64,000 nucleotides of DNA from an uncultured Oscillospiraceae bacterium (GCA_947628315.1 CANQZJ010000001.1:1-64000); one strand, 5' to 3'; shown: positions 17,685-28,644, counted from the stretch's first letter. The notes: a model not told the origin generated them from the letters alone. Numbers and translations are program-made.

Positions 17685-20312
17685 ATGAACAGAGAACTGC
17701 CCAAAGTGTATGAGCCCCAGGAGGTGGAGTCCCGCGTCTATGAGATGTGGGAGAAGAACGGCTGCTTCAAGGGCCACCGCGACCCGGACAAGAAGCCCTT
17801 CACCATCGTCATGCCGCCCCCCAACGTGACCGGCCAGCTCCACATGGGCCACGCCATGGACTGCACCCTCCAGGACATCCTCATCCGCTTCAAGCGGATG
17901 CAGGGCTATGCCGCCCTGTGGGTGCCCGGCACCGACCACGCCGGCATCGCCACCCAGATCAAGGTGGAGGAGGATCTCCGGGTCAACGAGGGCCTGACCC
18001 GCCACGACCTGGGCCGGGAGAAATTCCTGGAGCGGGTGTGGGAGTGGAAGAACAAGTACGGCAGCCGCATCGTGGCCCAGCAGAAGAAGATGGGCGCCTC
18101 CTGCGACTGGGACCGCGCCCGGTTCACCATGGACGAGGGCTGCTCCAAAGCGGTTCGGGAGGTGTTCGTCTCCCTCTATGACAAGGGCCTGATCTACAAG
18201 GGCAGCCGCATCGTCAACTGGTGCCCCCACTGCGTCACCGCCCTGTCCGACGCCGAGGTGGAATACCAGGACAAGCCTGGCCACCTGTGGCACATCCGCT
18301 ATCCCCTCACCGACGGCTCGGGCGAGCTGGTGGTGGCCACCACCCGGCCCGAGACCATGCTGGGGGACACCGGCGTGGCCGTCAACCCCGCCGACGAGCG
18401 ATACAAGGACATCGTGGGCAAGACCTGTACCCTCCCCCTGGTGGGCCGGGAAATGCCCATTGTGGCCGACGAGTACGTGGAGCTGGACTTCGGCACCGGC
18501 TGCGTGAAGATGACCCCCGCCCACGACCCCAACGACTTTGAGGTGGGCCTCCGCCACAATCTGGAGACCATCCGGGTGCTGGACGACCACGGCGTGGTGG
18601 TGGAGGGCTACGGCAAATACTCCGGCATGGATCGCTACGAGGCCCGCAAGGCCATCGTGGCCGACCTGGAGGAGCAGGGCTATCTGGTGAAGGTGGAGCC
18701 CTACTCCCACAACGTGGGCACCTGCTACCGCTGCCACAACGACGTGGAGCCCATCATCTCCGCCCAGTGGTTCGTGAAGATGGAGCCCCTGGCGAAAGAG
18801 GCCCTCCGCGTGGTCAACGAGGGCGAGACGAAATTTGTCCCCGACCGTTTCTCCAAGACCTACACCAACTGGATGGAAAACGTCCACGACTGGTGCATCT
18901 CCCGCCAGCTGTGGTGGGGCCATCAGATCCCCGTGTGGTACTGCGCGGACTGCGGCCACATGACCGTCAGCCGCCAGGACGCGACCCGCTGCGAGAAGTG
19001 CGGCTCCAAAAACATCGAGCGGGATCCCGACGTGCTGGACACCTGGTTCTCCTCCGCTCTGTGGCCCTTCTCCACCCTGGGCTGGCCGGACAAGACCCCC
19101 GACCTGGACTACTTCTACCCCACCGACGTGCTGGTCACCGGCTACGACATCATCTTCTTCTGGGTGGCCCGGATGATCTTCTCCGCCTGCGAGCACACCA
19201 AACAGCCCCCCTTCCACACCGTGCTGATCCACGGCCTGGTGCGGGACGACAAGGGCCGCAAGATGTCCAAGTCCCTGGGCAACGGCATCGACCCGCTGGA
19301 GATGGCGGACAAGTACGGCGCCGACGCCCTCCGCTTCAATCTCATCACCGGCAACGCCCCCGGCAACGACATGCGCTTCTATGTGGAGAAGTGCGAAGCC
19401 ATGCGGAACTTCGCCAACAAGATCTGGAACGCCAGCCGCTTCGTGATGATGAACCTGACCACCGATAAGCTGGGCCTGCCGGAGACGCTGGAGCAGGAGG
19501 ACAAGTGGATCCTCTCCAAGCTGAACCGGCTGGTGAAAGAGGTCACCGACAACATGGAGGCCTATGAGCTGGGCGTGGCCTCCGCCAAAGTATACGACTT
19601 CATCTGGAGCGACTACTGCGACTGGTATATTGAGCTGACCAAGGCCCGCCTCCAGGGGGACGACGAACACGCCAAGGAGCAGGCCCAGCGGGTGCTGGTA
19701 TACGTCCTCACCGAGACGCTGAAGCTGCTGCACCCCTTCATGCCCTTCATCACCGAGGAGATCTGGCAGGCCCTCCCCCATGAGGGCGACTTCCTCATGC
19801 TCCAGAAGTGGCCGGAGTACGACGAGGCCCTGAACTTCCAGGAGGCCGAGGCCGCCATGGAGTCGGTCATGGACGTGATCCGGGCCATCCGCGCCCGCCG
19901 CGCCGAGATGAACGTGCCCCCCTCTAAAAAGGCGGAGCTCACCATCGTCACCCCCAAGGTGGCGGTGTTCGACGCCGGCCGGGGCTTTCTGACCCGCCTG
20001 GCCTACGCCTCCGGCATCTCCCTCACCGAGACGGAGCCCGCTGACACCGCCGGCATGGTGGCCGACGTGACCCACGACGCCAAGGTGTATATGCCCCTGG
20101 CCGAGCTGGTGGACATCGAGAAGGAGAAGGCCCGCCTCACCAAGGATCTGGGCAAAAAGCAGGGCGAGCTGAAGGGCCTGGAGGGCAAGCTGTCCAACCC
20201 CGGCTTCCTGAACAAGGCCCCCGCCGACGTGGTGGCCGCCGAGCAGGAGCGGGCCGAGAAGCTGAAAGCCCTCATCGCCAAGATCGAGGAGCAGTTGAAG
20301 GCCATGGCCTGA
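17685..20312 (+). CDS. valS: Valyl-tRNA synthetase
   Basis: HIGH-type '[32 protein letters not shown]', '[16 protein letters not shown]', C-terminal coiled coil. Confidence 0.96.
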   Translation: MNRELPKVYEPQEVESRVYEMWEKNGCFKGHRDPDKKPFTIVMPPPNVTGQLHMGHAMDCTLQDILIRFKRMQGYAALWVPGTDHAGIATQIKVEEDLRVNEGLTRHDLGREKFLERVWEWKNKYGSRIVAQQKKMGASCDWDRARFTMDEGCSKAVREVFVSLYDKGLIYKGSRIVNWCPHCVTALSDAEVEYQDKPGHLWHIRYPLTDGSGELVVATTRPETMLGDTGVAVNPADERYKDIVGKTCTLPLVGREMPIVADEYVELDFGTGCVKMTPAHDPNDFEVGLRHNLETIRVLDDHGVVVEGYGKYSGMDRYEARKAIVADLEEQGYLVKVEPYSHNVGTCYRCHNDVEPIISAQWFVKMEPLAKEALRVVNEGETKFVPDRFSKTYTNWMENVHDWCISRQLWWGHQIPVWYCADCGHMTVSRQDATRCEKCGSKNIERDPDVLDTWFSSALWPFSTLGWPDKTPDLDYFYPTDVLVTGYDIIFFWVARMIFSACEHTKQPPFHTVLIHGLVRDDKGRKMSKSLGNGIDPLEMADKYGADALRFNLITGNAPGNDMRFYVEKCEAMRNFANKIWNASRFVMMNLTTDKLGLPETLEQEDKWILSKLNRLVKEVTDNMEAYELGVASAKVYDFIWSDYCDWYIELTKARLQGDDEHAKEQAQRVLVYVLTETLKLLHPFMPFITEEIWQALPHEGDFLMLQKWPEYDEALNFQEAEAAMESVMDVIRAIRARRAEMNVPPSKKAELTIVTPKVAVFDAGRGFLTRLAYASGISLTETEPADTAGMVADVTHDAKVYMPLAELVDIEKEKARLTKDLGKKQGELKGLEGKLSNPGFLNKAPADVVAAEQERAEKLKALIAKIEEQLKAMA

Positions 20313-20431
20313 CAAAATTTCCCCCGCCCCTCCCCTTCGACAGATTGCGACCATGACCCGATATTATAATAAGCGCGACACGGAGCGATCCCGTGCCGCG
20401 CTTATTTTTTTACCGAGGAAGTGGACAAGCC

Positions 20432-20737
20432 ATGCCCATTACCGTCACCCATCAGAACGGCGCCGTCACCGCCGCCCTGTCCGGCGAGATCGACCACCAC
20501 GGCGCCAAAACCATGATGGACGAGCTGGGAGAGCTCATCGCCACCCGGCTGCCCAAACATCTGGTGCTGGATCTGTCCGGCGTCACCTTCATGGACAGCT
20601 CCGGCATCGCCGTGCTGTTGCGGGCCCTGCGGGAGATGAACCGCCTGGGCGGCTCCCTGCGGGTCACCGCCATTCCCGCCCAGGCCAGGCGGGTGCTGGA
20701 CGCCGCCGGGGTGGGCCGGCTCATCACACTGGACTGA
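20432..20737 (+). CDS. spoIIAA: Anti-sigma F factor antagonist SpoIIAA
   Basis: STAS fold 'LVLDLSGVTFMDSSGIAVLLRALR'; followed by spoIIAB and sigF. Confidence 0.9.
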   Translation: MPITVTHQNGAVTAALSGEIDHHGAKTMMDELGELIATRLPKHLVLDLSGVTFMDSSGIAVLLRALREMNRLGGSLRVTAIPAQARRVLDAAGVGRLITLD

Positions 20738-20752
20738 GAGGAGGTTTACATA

Positions 20753-21202
20753 ATGAAATCAGAACTGCTGGATCAGGCCGTCATCACGTTCTCATCCCGC
20801 TCGTCCAACGAGGGCTTCGCCCGGGCCGCCGCCGCCTGCTTCGCCGCAAGGCTCGACCCCACCCTGGACGAGCTGGCCGACGTAAAGACCGCCGTCTCCG
20901 AGGCGGTGACCAACGCCATCGTCCACGCCTACCCGGACAGATTGGGCAAGGTCACCATGCGCCTGCGCCTGTACGCGGGCAGCGTGATGGAGGTGCAGAT
21001 CAGGGACACCGGCGTGGGCATCCCCGACGTGGAGCAGGCCAAAACGCCCCTCTACACCACCGGCAGCGAGGAGCGCTCCGGCATGGGCTTCACCATCATG
21101 GAGAGCTTCATGGATATGCTGAAGGTGCGCTCCGCGGTGGGCAAGGGCACCACCGTCACCATGCGCAAGCGGTTCTCCCGCCGACACGGAGCAACCGGGT
21201 GA
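20753..21202 (+). CDS. spoIIAB: Anti-sigma F factor SpoIIAB
   Basis: GHKL kinase 'VKTAVSEAVTNAIVHAYPD', 'IRDTGVGIPDVEQA', 'GMGFTIMESFMD'. Confidence 0.93.
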   Translation: MKSELLDQAVITFSSRSSNEGFARAAAACFAARLDPTLDELADVKTAVSEAVTNAIVHAYPDRLGKVTMRLRLYAGSVMEVQIRDTGVGIPDVEQAKTPLYTTGSEERSGMGFTIMESFMDMLKVRSAVGKGTTVTMRKRFSRRHGATG

Positions 21203-21915
21203 TGCGCGGTCTGGACGCCCCCGCCCTGCTGGACGCGGCAAAAGCGGGGGACAACGACGCCTGCGAGCGCCTGCTCATCGACAACAGCGGCCTCATCTGG
21301 TCGGTGGCCCGGCGGTACTACGGCCGGGGAGTCGATCCGGAGGATCTGTACCAGCTGGGCTGCCTGGGCTTTCTGAAGGCCGTCCGGGGGTTCGACTCCG
21401 CCTACGGCACCCAGTTCTCCACCTACGCCGTCCCGAAGATTGCCGGGGAAATACGCCGCTTCCTCCGGGACGACGGCGCGGTGAAGATCAGCCGGGGCAT
21501 GAAGGAGCGGGCGCTGGATCTGCGCCTCAAGCGGCAGGAGCTGTGCCAGCGGCTGGGCCGGGAGCCCACCGTGTCCGAGCTGGCCGACGCCGCCGGGCTG
21601 GAGCCGGAGGACGTGGCCGCCGCCGAGACCGCCTCCCTGTCCGTGGCCTCCCTCCAGGAGGAGGCGGGCGAGGACGGCCAGTCTCTGGAGGCCGTGCTGG
21701 GGGACGACGGCATCGAGGACGCCCTCATTGAGCGGCTCACCCTCCGCCAGGCCATTGACGCCCTGCCGGAGCGGGAGCGGAAGGTGATCCTCCTGCGATT
21801 CTATAAAAATCTGACCCAGGATCGGGTGGCAAAGGTGCTGGGAGTCAGCCAGGTGCAGGTGTCCCGCATCGAGCGGCGGGCGGTGGAGCGGCTGAGGGAG
21901 GCGCTGGCGCAATGA
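21202..21915 (+). CDS. sigF: RNA polymerase sporulation sigma factor SigF
   Basis: Sigma-70 region 2 'DPEDLYQLGCLGFLKAVRGFD..FSTYAVPKIAGEIRRFLRDDG', region 4 'QVSRIERRAVERL'; TGATG overlap with spoIIAB. Confidence 0.93.
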   Translation: MRGLDAPALLDAAKAGDNDACERLLIDNSGLIWSVARRYYGRGVDPEDLYQLGCLGFLKAVRGFDSAYGTQFSTYAVPKIAGEIRRFLRDDGAVKISRGMKERALDLRLKRQELCQRLGREPTVSELADAAGLEPEDVAAAETASLSVASLQEEAGEDGQSLEAVLGDDGIEDALIERLTLRQAIDALPERERKVILLRFYKNLTQDRVAKVLGVSQVQVSRIERRAVERLREALAQ

Positions 21916-22059
21916 TTTCAAAAGACCCCGGCAGGGGTCTTTACTTTTGTCCGATTCTGCGGTAAAATTCTGGTTTGAGATCCGGATGTAAACAATCTGT
22001 GACCACTGTTGACATCTAATATTATATGTTGTATAGTATTTAACGAAAGGGGCGCGCCT

Positions 22060-23031
22060 ATGGCTGCCAGACCCAACACTCTCTATATCGTGGTGCCCTG
22101 CTATAACGAGGAGGCCGTGCTGCCCGAGACCGCGAAACGTCTCCGGGAAAAGCTCCGCTCCCTCATCAGGGCCGGCACCATCGACCCCAGGAGCCGCGTC
22201 TTCTTTGTGAACGACGGCTCCAAGGACACCACCTGGGAGATCATCACCAGGCTCCACCGGGTGGATCCCATCTTCTGCGGCGCCGACCTGTCCCGGAACC
22301 GCGGCCATCAGAACGCCCTGCTGGCGGGACTGATGACCGCCAAGGACAAGGCCGACATGGTCATCTCCATGGACGCCGACCTGCAGGACGACGTGGAGGC
22401 CATCGACGCCATGGTCGCCAAGTACATGGACGGCGCCGACGTGGTGTACGGCGTGCGCTCCTCCCGGAAGAAGGACAGCTTTTTCAAGCGCTTCACCGCC
22501 GAGAGCTTTTACCGCCTGATGGACGCCCTGGGGGCGGAGACCATCTTCAACCACGCGGACTACCGCCTCATGTCCAAGCGGGCGCTGGAGGGCCTTGCCG
22601 AGTTCAAGGAGGTCAACCTGTTCCTCCGGGGCATCGTGCCCCTGATCGGGTATGAGCCCGCCATCGTGCACTACAAGCGGGGCGAGCGCTTCGCCGGGGA
22701 GAGCAAGTACCCCCTGAAAAAGATGCTGTCCTTCGCTATGGAGGGTATCACCTCCCTGTCGGTGAAGCCCATCCGTATGATCGCCGCCATGGGCTTTCTC
22801 GTGTTTCTGGTGTCCATCGGCATGATCCTCTACAACATCATCCGCTGGGCCACGGGCAACACGGTGGCGGGCTGGGCCTCCCTGTCCTGCTCGGTGTGGT
22901 TCATCGGCGGGCTGATCCTGCTGTCCCTGGGGGTCGTGGGCGAGTACATCGGGAAAATCTACATGGAGACCAAGGGCCGGCCCCGGTTCCTCATCCGGGA
23001 AGTGCTGGGGGACGAGGACAGCAAGGACTGA
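22060..23031 (+). CDS. Family 2 glycosyltransferase, GtrB/DPM1-like
   Basis: 'IVVPCYNEEAVLPETAKRL', 'SMDADLQDDVEAI', C-terminal transmembrane segments. Confidence 0.9.
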   Translation: MAARPNTLYIVVPCYNEEAVLPETAKRLREKLRSLIRAGTIDPRSRVFFVNDGSKDTTWEIITRLHRVDPIFCGADLSRNRGHQNALLAGLMTAKDKADMVISMDADLQDDVEAIDAMVAKYMDGADVVYGVRSSRKKDSFFKRFTAESFYRLMDALGAETIFNHADYRLMSKRALEGLAEFKEVNLFLRGIVPLIGYEPAIVHYKRGERFAGESKYPLKKMLSFAMEGITSLSVKPIRMIAAMGFLVFLVSIGMILYNIIRWATGNTVAGWASLSCSVWFIGGLILLSLGVVGEYIGKIYMETKGRPRFLIREVLGDEDSKD

Positions 23032-23163
23032 CATTTGCGAACAAACCGTAAATTTGTCGGAAAATACTTGCATTTTTTCCCACAATCGCATACAATATGG
23101 GTGTTGTAACCAACGGGCGGCCGCGCCCTGAAAAATAACAGAAATTCAAGGAGGAAATGAACA

Positions 23164-23682
23164 ATGGCCATTGATTTTGAGAGCCTGAAGGACAGCGTCA
23201 TCGCCGCGGTGCAGACCGGGGCCACCAAGGTCAAGGATCTGGCCGGCACCGGCGCCGCCAAAGCCAAGGAGCTGGCGGGAACCGGCAAGGCCAAGGCCAA
23301 GGAGCTCACCGAGATCAGCAAGCTGAAGGTGCAGAACTCCGTGGAGCAGGATGCCATCCGCAAGGCCTACGCCGAGCTGGGCAAGCTGTACTACAACGTC
23401 CACGGCGCCGCCCCTGAGGCCGACTTCGCCGACCTGTGCCAGAAGATCGCCGAGTCCAACTCCAAGATCGCCTATAACAACGAGCGCATCGCCGACATCA
23501 AGGCCGTCAGCGGCCCCGACCTGGAGGACATGGCCGAGGACGTGAAGGAGAAGGTGACCGACGCCGCCGAGGCCGCTGAGGAAGCTGCCAAGGAGAAGTT
23601 CGAGGAGATGAAGGAGGCCCTCCATCCCACCGACGATCCCTTCGCCAACGTGGGTGACGACGACAAGAAGGACGACGAGTAA
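23164..23682 (+). CDS. Uncharacterised repeat-containing helical protein (172 aa)
   Basis: RBS AAGGAGG; imperfect repeats 'KVKDLAGTGAAKAKELAGTGKAKAKELTE'; acidic C-terminus; followed by a strong terminator. Confidence 0.8.
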   Translation: MAIDFESLKDSVIAAVQTGATKVKDLAGTGAAKAKELAGTGKAKAKELTEISKLKVQNSVEQDAIRKAYAELGKLYYNVHGAAPEADFADLCQKIAESNSKIAYNNERIADIKAVSGPDLEDMAEDVKEKVTDAAEAAEEAAKEKFEEMKEALHPTDDPFANVGDDDKKDDE

Positions 23683-23695
23683 TATCCACACATGA

Positions 23696-23726
23696 AGGCC
23701 CGGCCGCTTTCGCGGCCGGGCCTTTT
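23696..23726 (+). terminator. Intrinsic terminator
   Basis: AAGGCCCGGCCGC-TTTC-GCGGCCGGGCCTTTTT. Confidence 0.85.
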
Positions 23727-23735
23727 TGCGTCTTT

Positions 23736-25679
23736 TTACGCCGGCGGCGGGGGAGCCAGGGGCAGGGCCACCACCGCCTTGAACAGGTCGCCGTCGATGT
23801 CGATGGAGAAGTGTCCCTTCTGCAGCTCGGTCAGCGACTGGGCGATGGACAGCCCCAGGCCGCTGCCCTGGTCGGTGCGGGACTCGTCCCCCCGGACGAA
23901 CCGCTCCATCAGCCGCTCCGCCGGGACGCCCAGCGGGTCACGGGAGATGTTCTTCACCCACAGCTCCGCCCAGCCGTTGGCGGCGCGGAGATCCAGATAG
24001 ACCCGGGTGTGATCCAGGGCGTACTTGGCGCAGTTGGTGAGCAGATTGTCCAGCACCCGCCAGAGGTGCCGCCCGTCGGCCATCACCCACACCGGCGCCT
24101 CCGGGACGGAGCGCACCACCGTGAGCCCCGCCCCCTCCAGCCGCTCGCCGCACTCCGCCAGGGCCTGGTCGATGAGCTGCCCGAAGTCCAGCGGCACCAG
24201 CGTCACCGCCAGGTTGCCGGTGGACGCCTTGGATGCCTCCACCAGATCCTCGGTGAGTTTTTTCAGCCGCTGGCTTTTGCGATCCAGCACCTCGATATAC
24301 TCCTCGGCCTTTGGGTTGTCGATGTCCTCTTTTTTGAGCAGATCAACGTAATTGATGATGGAGGTCAGCGGCGTCTTCAGGTCGTGGGACACGTTGGTGA
24401 TGAGCTCCGTCTTGAACCGCTCGCTGTTCACCTGCCGCTCGGCGGCGGCGGAGATGGCCTGGCCCAGGTTGTTCAGCTCCCCGGCGTGGGCCCGCAGGTC
24501 GGGCAGCATCCCGCGGGTGTCGATCTGATAGTAGGGGTTGCCGCCGATGATCTCGTGGGCCCCCTGCCGGATGCGCTTCCACTGGGCCGCCCAGACGATG
24601 AGGTACAGCGCGCCGGCGGCGCTCACCGCCATCCACAGCAGAATGTAGCTCCAGCCATAATAGCGCCACTGGTTGAGGAAGATCCACAGGGAGAACAGCC
24701 CGTAGGCCCCGCAGACCAACACGGTCTTCCAGGCCAGGGGCACGGCGGACAGGACAGTCCGGACGGCCCGGACAATGGCCCGGATCCCCCGCCACAGCAG
24801 ACCGCACAGCTTCCAGATGAGGGTGTCTCTGAACAGGGTGCGGGCCTTGCACCGGGCGGCGAAGGTGGTGAGGGCGGTGAGCCCCAGCGTCCCCGCCGCC
24901 GCCGCCAGGGCCCCCGCATATAACAGCATCAGGCCCATGGGCGCGCTCGTCGTCCAGAGGTTAAACAGGAAGCTGACGCCCGACACGCCGCACAGGAGCA
25001 GCCCCAGACCCAGAACGAGGAACACCACGTCCCCCGGCAGCCGGTGGAAGCCGTGGAGGTGGATGCCGGGCACCCCGGCCTTGTGGCCCATGCCGGCGCA
25101 CAGGAACACCGCCAGCAGGAGCGAGCCCACCAGCAGCACGGCGGCAGAGGCCGCCGCTACCTCCCAGGTACTCTGGAGCCGGATGGCCTCATAGATCAGG
25201 GAAAAGTAGGCGTCCGCCGCCGAACCGTTCTCGTCCACCCACAGATACAGCCCGCAGTAATGGCCGTTGTCCAGCCAATGGGTGTCATAAAAGTCGAACC
25301 GGAGCGCCCCGGCCAGGGCCGGATTGTCCCCGGTGCTCTGGGCCAGCACCGCCTGGTTCTGATCCACCAACCGCCAGCGGAGGTTGGAGTTTTCCGGGTC
25401 GAACCGCTCCTGAAGGGCCTCCAGATGGGCGGCTTCGGCGTCGGACAGGGTCTCCCCGCTCTGTTTCGCGCCCAGAAGGTACAGCATCGTGACCACGCCG
25501 CTCTCGTCCCGGCGCATCCGCTCCTGGATGCCGTAGTAGTCGCTGATGTTCCCGTCGTAGCCCCACAGAAGGCCCCCGTTGAGGAACAAAAGCCAGCCCA
25601 GCACGGCCGCCCCGGCGAAGGCCGCCACCGCCAGCACAAAGGCGGCGGCCTTCACGGCGAAATTTTCCCGCAGCTTCAT
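23736..25679 (-). CDS. Membrane sensor histidine kinase
   Basis: H-box 'LITNVSHDLKTPLTSIINYVDLL', N-box 'VLDNLLTNCAKYA', G-box 'DQGSGLGLSIAQSL'; adjacent response regulator. Confidence 0.93.
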   Translation of the reverse strand: MKLRENFAVKAAAFVLAVAAFAGAAVLGWLLFLNGGLLWGYDGNISDYYGIQERMRRDESGVVTMLYLLGAKQSGETLSDAEAAHLEALQERFDPENSNLRWRLVDQNQAVLAQSTGDNPALAGALRFDFYDTHWLDNGHYCGLYLWVDENGSAADAYFSLIYEAIRLQSTWEVAAASAAVLLVGSLLLAVFLCAGMGHKAGVPGIHLHGFHRLPGDVVFLVLGLGLLLCGVSGVSFLFNLWTTSAPMGLMLLYAGALAAAAGTLGLTALTTFAARCKARTLFRDTLIWKLCGLLWRGIRAIVRAVRTVLSAVPLAWKTVLVCGAYGLFSLWIFLNQWRYYGWSYILLWMAVSAAGALYLIVWAAQWKRIRQGAHEIIGGNPYYQIDTRGMLPDLRAHAGELNNLGQAISAAAERQVNSERFKTELITNVSHDLKTPLTSIINYVDLLKKEDIDNPKAEEYIEVLDRKSQRLKKLTEDLVEASKASTGNLAVTLVPLDFGQLIDQALAECGERLEGAGLTVVRSVPEAPVWVMADGRHLWRVLDNLLTNCAKYALDHTRVYLDLRAANGWAELWVKNISRDPLGVPAERLMERFVRGDESRTDQGSGLGLSIAQSLTELQKGHFSIDIDGDLFKAVVALPLAPPPPA

Positions 25680-25680
25680 C

Positions 25681-26382
25681 TCACATCTTCTCCATCTTGT
25701 AGCCCAGGCCCCACACCACCCGGATGTACCGGGGGTTGGCGGGGTCGATCTCGATCTTCTCCCGCAGGTGCCGGATGTGCACCGCCACCGTGTTCTCCGA
25801 GCCGTACACCGGGTCGTTCCACACCTGCTCGTAGATCTGCCCGGTGGAGAACACCCGGCCGGGATTCTTCATCAGCAGGCGGAGGATGTTGTACTCGATG
25901 GGGGTGAGGGATACCGGCTCCCCGTCCACCGTCACCGTCTTGGCGCCGTCGTCCATCGTGAGGGCGCCGTTGATGAGCAGGCCGCTCTCCTCCCCGGTCT
26001 GGGGCTTGCCGCCCAGGGTGGTGTAGCGCCGCAGCTGGCTCTTCACCCTCGCCATCACCTCGATGGGGTTGAAGGGCTTGGTGACGTAGTCGTCCGCGCC
26101 GATGTTGAGGCCCAGCACCTTGTCCGCGTCCTCGCTCTTGGCGGTGAGCAGGATGATGGGGATATTGCCCCCCTCCTCCCGGAGCCTGGCGGTGGCCCGG
26201 ATGCCGTCCAGTTTGGGCATCATCACGTCCATCAGCACGCAGTCGATGCCCCCGGCCCGGACGGCGTCCAGCGCCTCCTGGCCGTTGTAGGCCTCCACGG
26301 TGTTGTAGCCCTCGCTGGTGAGGTAAATTTTCAGCGCCGAGACGATGTCCCTGTCGTCGTCGCAGATCAATATGGTGTTCAC
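25681..26382 (-). CDS. OmpR/PhoB-family response regulator (GTG start)
   Basis: 'ILICDDDRDIVSAL', 'DCVLMDVMMPKLDGI', 'GADDYVTKPF', winged helix 'VAVHIRHLREKIE'. Confidence 0.93.
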   Translation of the reverse strand: MNTILICDDDRDIVSALKIYLTSEGYNTVEAYNGQEALDAVRAGGIDCVLMDVMMPKLDGIRATARLREEGGNIPIILLTAKSEDADKVLGLNIGADDYVTKPFNPIEVMARVKSQLRRYTTLGGKPQTGEESGLLINGALTMDDGAKTVTVDGEPVSLTPIEYNILRLLMKNPGRVFSTGQIYEQVWNDPVYGSENTVAVHIRHLREKIEIDPANPRYIRVVWGLGYKMEKM

Positions 26383-26515
26383 GGGCGTCTCCCCCCTTAT
26401 ATTCCCTTTTATCCTACCAGCCCGCCCATTAAGCCGCAAGGGGGAATTTCCTTAAAAAATGTTTAAGGCGCGCAAACGCCGCCGGAGGGGCTCTCCGGCG
26501 GTGTTTCAGGCTGAT

Positions 26516-27718
26516 CTATTGGGTTTTTCCCCGCAGGCCGTACATGGCGGCCAGCTTTGCGAACCTGGGGATGGCCTTCTCCACCCGCTCCACCGGCACG
26601 CAGTAGGCGATGCGCACGTAGCCGGGGCAGGCGAAGCTGCCCGTGTCCGGGAACAGCAGATCCAGTTCCATGGCCCTCCGGCTGAAAGCGGCGGCGTCCG
26701 GCTCCGGGGACTTCACCATCATGTAGAAGGTGCCGTCCGGCTTCACGCACTCAAAGCCCATCCCGGTGAGGGAACGGTACAGCCGGTCCCGGTTGACGGC
26801 GTACTGGGTCAGGTCGCTGGTCAGGCCGTCGCAGGCGGCGGCCACCCGCTGGAACAGGGCGGGCGCGTTGACGTGTCCGATGGCACGGGCCGCCCCCGCC
26901 ACCGCCTGGAACACAGCGTCGTGATCCGCCGCTCCGGGCGGCACCAGCACGTAGCCGATGCGCTCCCCCGGCAGGGAGACGGACTTGCTGTAGGAGTAGC
27001 ACACCAGCGTGTTCTCGTACACGGAGGGTACCCAGGGCACCTCCACCCCGTCGTACACGATCTCCCGGTAGGGCTCGTCGGAGATCAGGTAGATGGGCGC
27101 GCCGTACTCCGCCCCCTTCCGGCGGAGCAGGGCCGCCAGGGCCTCCAGGTTCTCCCGGGGGTATACCACGCCGCTGGGGTTGTTGGGGGAGTTGATGATG
27201 ACGCCCTTGACGCTGGGCGTCAGCGCCCGCCCGACGGCGTCCACATCCAGCAGGAAGGTCTTCTCCGCCGCGGGCACCTCGATGACCTCCGCCCCCGCGC
27301 CGTGGATGAACACCTTGTATTCGCTGAAATAGGGGGTGATGACCATGAAGGCGTCGCCGGGGCAGCACAGCCCCCGCAGGCAGGCGCAAAGCGCCGGGGC
27401 CGCGCCGCAGGTGAGAAACAGGTCGTCGGCCTCGCACCCGGCCCCAAACCGCCGGTTCAGGGAGTCGGCAATGCGAAGGCGCGCCTCGATATCGCCGGGG
27501 GCGCTGGTGTAGCCGTGGATGGAGTCCGCCATGGACCCGGACAGCTCCTCCCGGATCACGTCGTTCACCCGGGCGGGCGGCGGCACGCTGGGGTTGCCCA
27601 GGGACAGATCCAGCACATTTTCCGCGCCGATCTCGGCGGCGCGCTTCTTTCCGTATTCAAATAGCACCCGCATGGGGCTGCCGTTGGCGCCCAACTGGCG
27701 CATGGTCTCGGATACCAT
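26516..27718 (-). CDS. PLP-dependent class I/II aminotransferase
   Basis: 'INSPNNPSGVVYPRENL', 'ISDEPYREIVYDG', 'YSYSKSVSLPGERIGY'. Confidence 0.9.
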   Translation of the reverse strand: MVSETMRQLGANGSPMRVLFEYGKKRAAEIGAENVLDLSLGNPSVPPPARVNDVIREELSGSMADSIHGYTSAPGDIEARLRIADSLNRRFGAGCEADDLFLTCGAAPALCACLRGLCCPGDAFMVITPYFSEYKVFIHGAGAEVIEVPAAEKTFLLDVDAVGRALTPSVKGVIINSPNNPSGVVYPRENLEALAALLRRKGAEYGAPIYLISDEPYREIVYDGVEVPWVPSVYENTLVCYSYSKSVSLPGERIGYVLVPPGAADHDAVFQAVAGAARAIGHVNAPALFQRVAAACDGLTSDLTQYAVNRDRLYRSLTGMGFECVKPDGTFYMMVKSPEPDAAAFSRRAMELDLLFPDTGSFACPGYVRIAYCVPVERVEKAIPRFAKLAAMYGLRGKTQ

Positions 27719-27915
27719 GGATCTCCGCCCTTTCCCTTGCTTTGTTTGCTCGATGTATTAAAATATTAAATCATTAAGCGCATTGTACTACACCTTCCTC
27801 TTTTTTTGCAAGGGGCGCGGGTCTCAATTTTCGGAAAAATATCGGCGGTTCTCTGCAGAAAATCACCCAGCGGCAAAAAAAATGCGCCCCGGCTTCGCCG
27901 GGGCGCTATAATCAC

Positions 27916-28644
27916 TTATTGCACAGTGATGTTTGCTAAACCATAATGGCTTCCCCACATTGTCGCACTAGTGCCAATGCTTTCTATCTTTAGTTGTAAT
28001 GCATGATTCAAATCAATCGTCACATGTTTTGGCAATTCCTCAGAAGTCATCTCAACAATGTTAGTTATTTCTCCGTCCAAATAAATTTTAAGTTTAAGTT
28101 TATCGCCGCCTGTTCCATCTACATGTCCTAAATCAAACTCCAATTTTTGATATTGACCATTCAGATTGAATATTGCGGTAGCACCTCCCGAACGGTTGAT
28201 ATCTACCATAAATCCATGAGTATAAGTTTTATTCGCCATTTCAAAAACACTCGAGCCATCTTTTTTGGAACCATTTGCAGAATAATACCCATAGTTTGTC
28301 TCATAAGGAGGGCAGACTGTCATCAAATATTGTGCTGCGCCCGCGTGCTTGCCCACATAGACGCTGTTGGTGGAGCCGTCCCACTGGATGGGCTTGCCCA
28401 GGGCGTTACTGATGGCCCGGATGGGCAGATAGGTAGTGCCGTTGTAGGCAAACACGGGCACGCTGTTCCCGTTGACGTCCTTGGGGTCAATCTTCACGTC
28501 GTCCACATAGACGTTGATGCCGGAGTAGACGCCGATGTTCATCTGCGACAGGGCCAGCGCGGGCACAGCTACAGCGGCAATCAGGACAGTGAGCAGGACG
28601 CCTGTGACGAGGCCGGAGAAAAACTGCTTGCGGTTTCTTTTCAT
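27916..28644 (-). CDS. Secreted protein: copper-amine-oxidase-N-like domain fused to an NPCBM-like domain
   Basis: Signal/TM 'FFSGLVTGVLLTVLIAAVAVPALA', 'VFAYNGTTYLPIRAISNALGKPIQWDGSTNSVYVGK', C-term 'MANKTYTHGFMVDINRSGGATAIFNLNGQYQKLEFDLGHVDGTGGDKLKLKIYLDG'; RBS GGAAGGAAGG. Confidence 0.85.
   Translation of the reverse strand: MKRNRKQFFSGLVTGVLLTVLIAAVAVPALALSQMNIGVYSGINVYVDDVKIDPKDVNGNSVPVFAYNGTTYLPIRAISNALGKPIQWDGSTNSVYVGKHAGAAQYLMTVCPPYETNYGYYSANGSKKDGSSVFEMANKTYTHGFMVDINRSGGATAIFNLNGQYQKLEFDLGHVDGTGGDKLKLKIYLDGEITNIVEMTSEELPKHVTIDLNHALQLKIESIGTSATMWGSHYGLANITVQ

Noticed and set aside
17658-20354. 898-aa minus-strand ORF opposite valS
   Set aside because: Low-complexity Gly/Val/His/Leu mirror translation of a GC-rich gene; valS on the plus strand has clear motifs, RBS and T-box.
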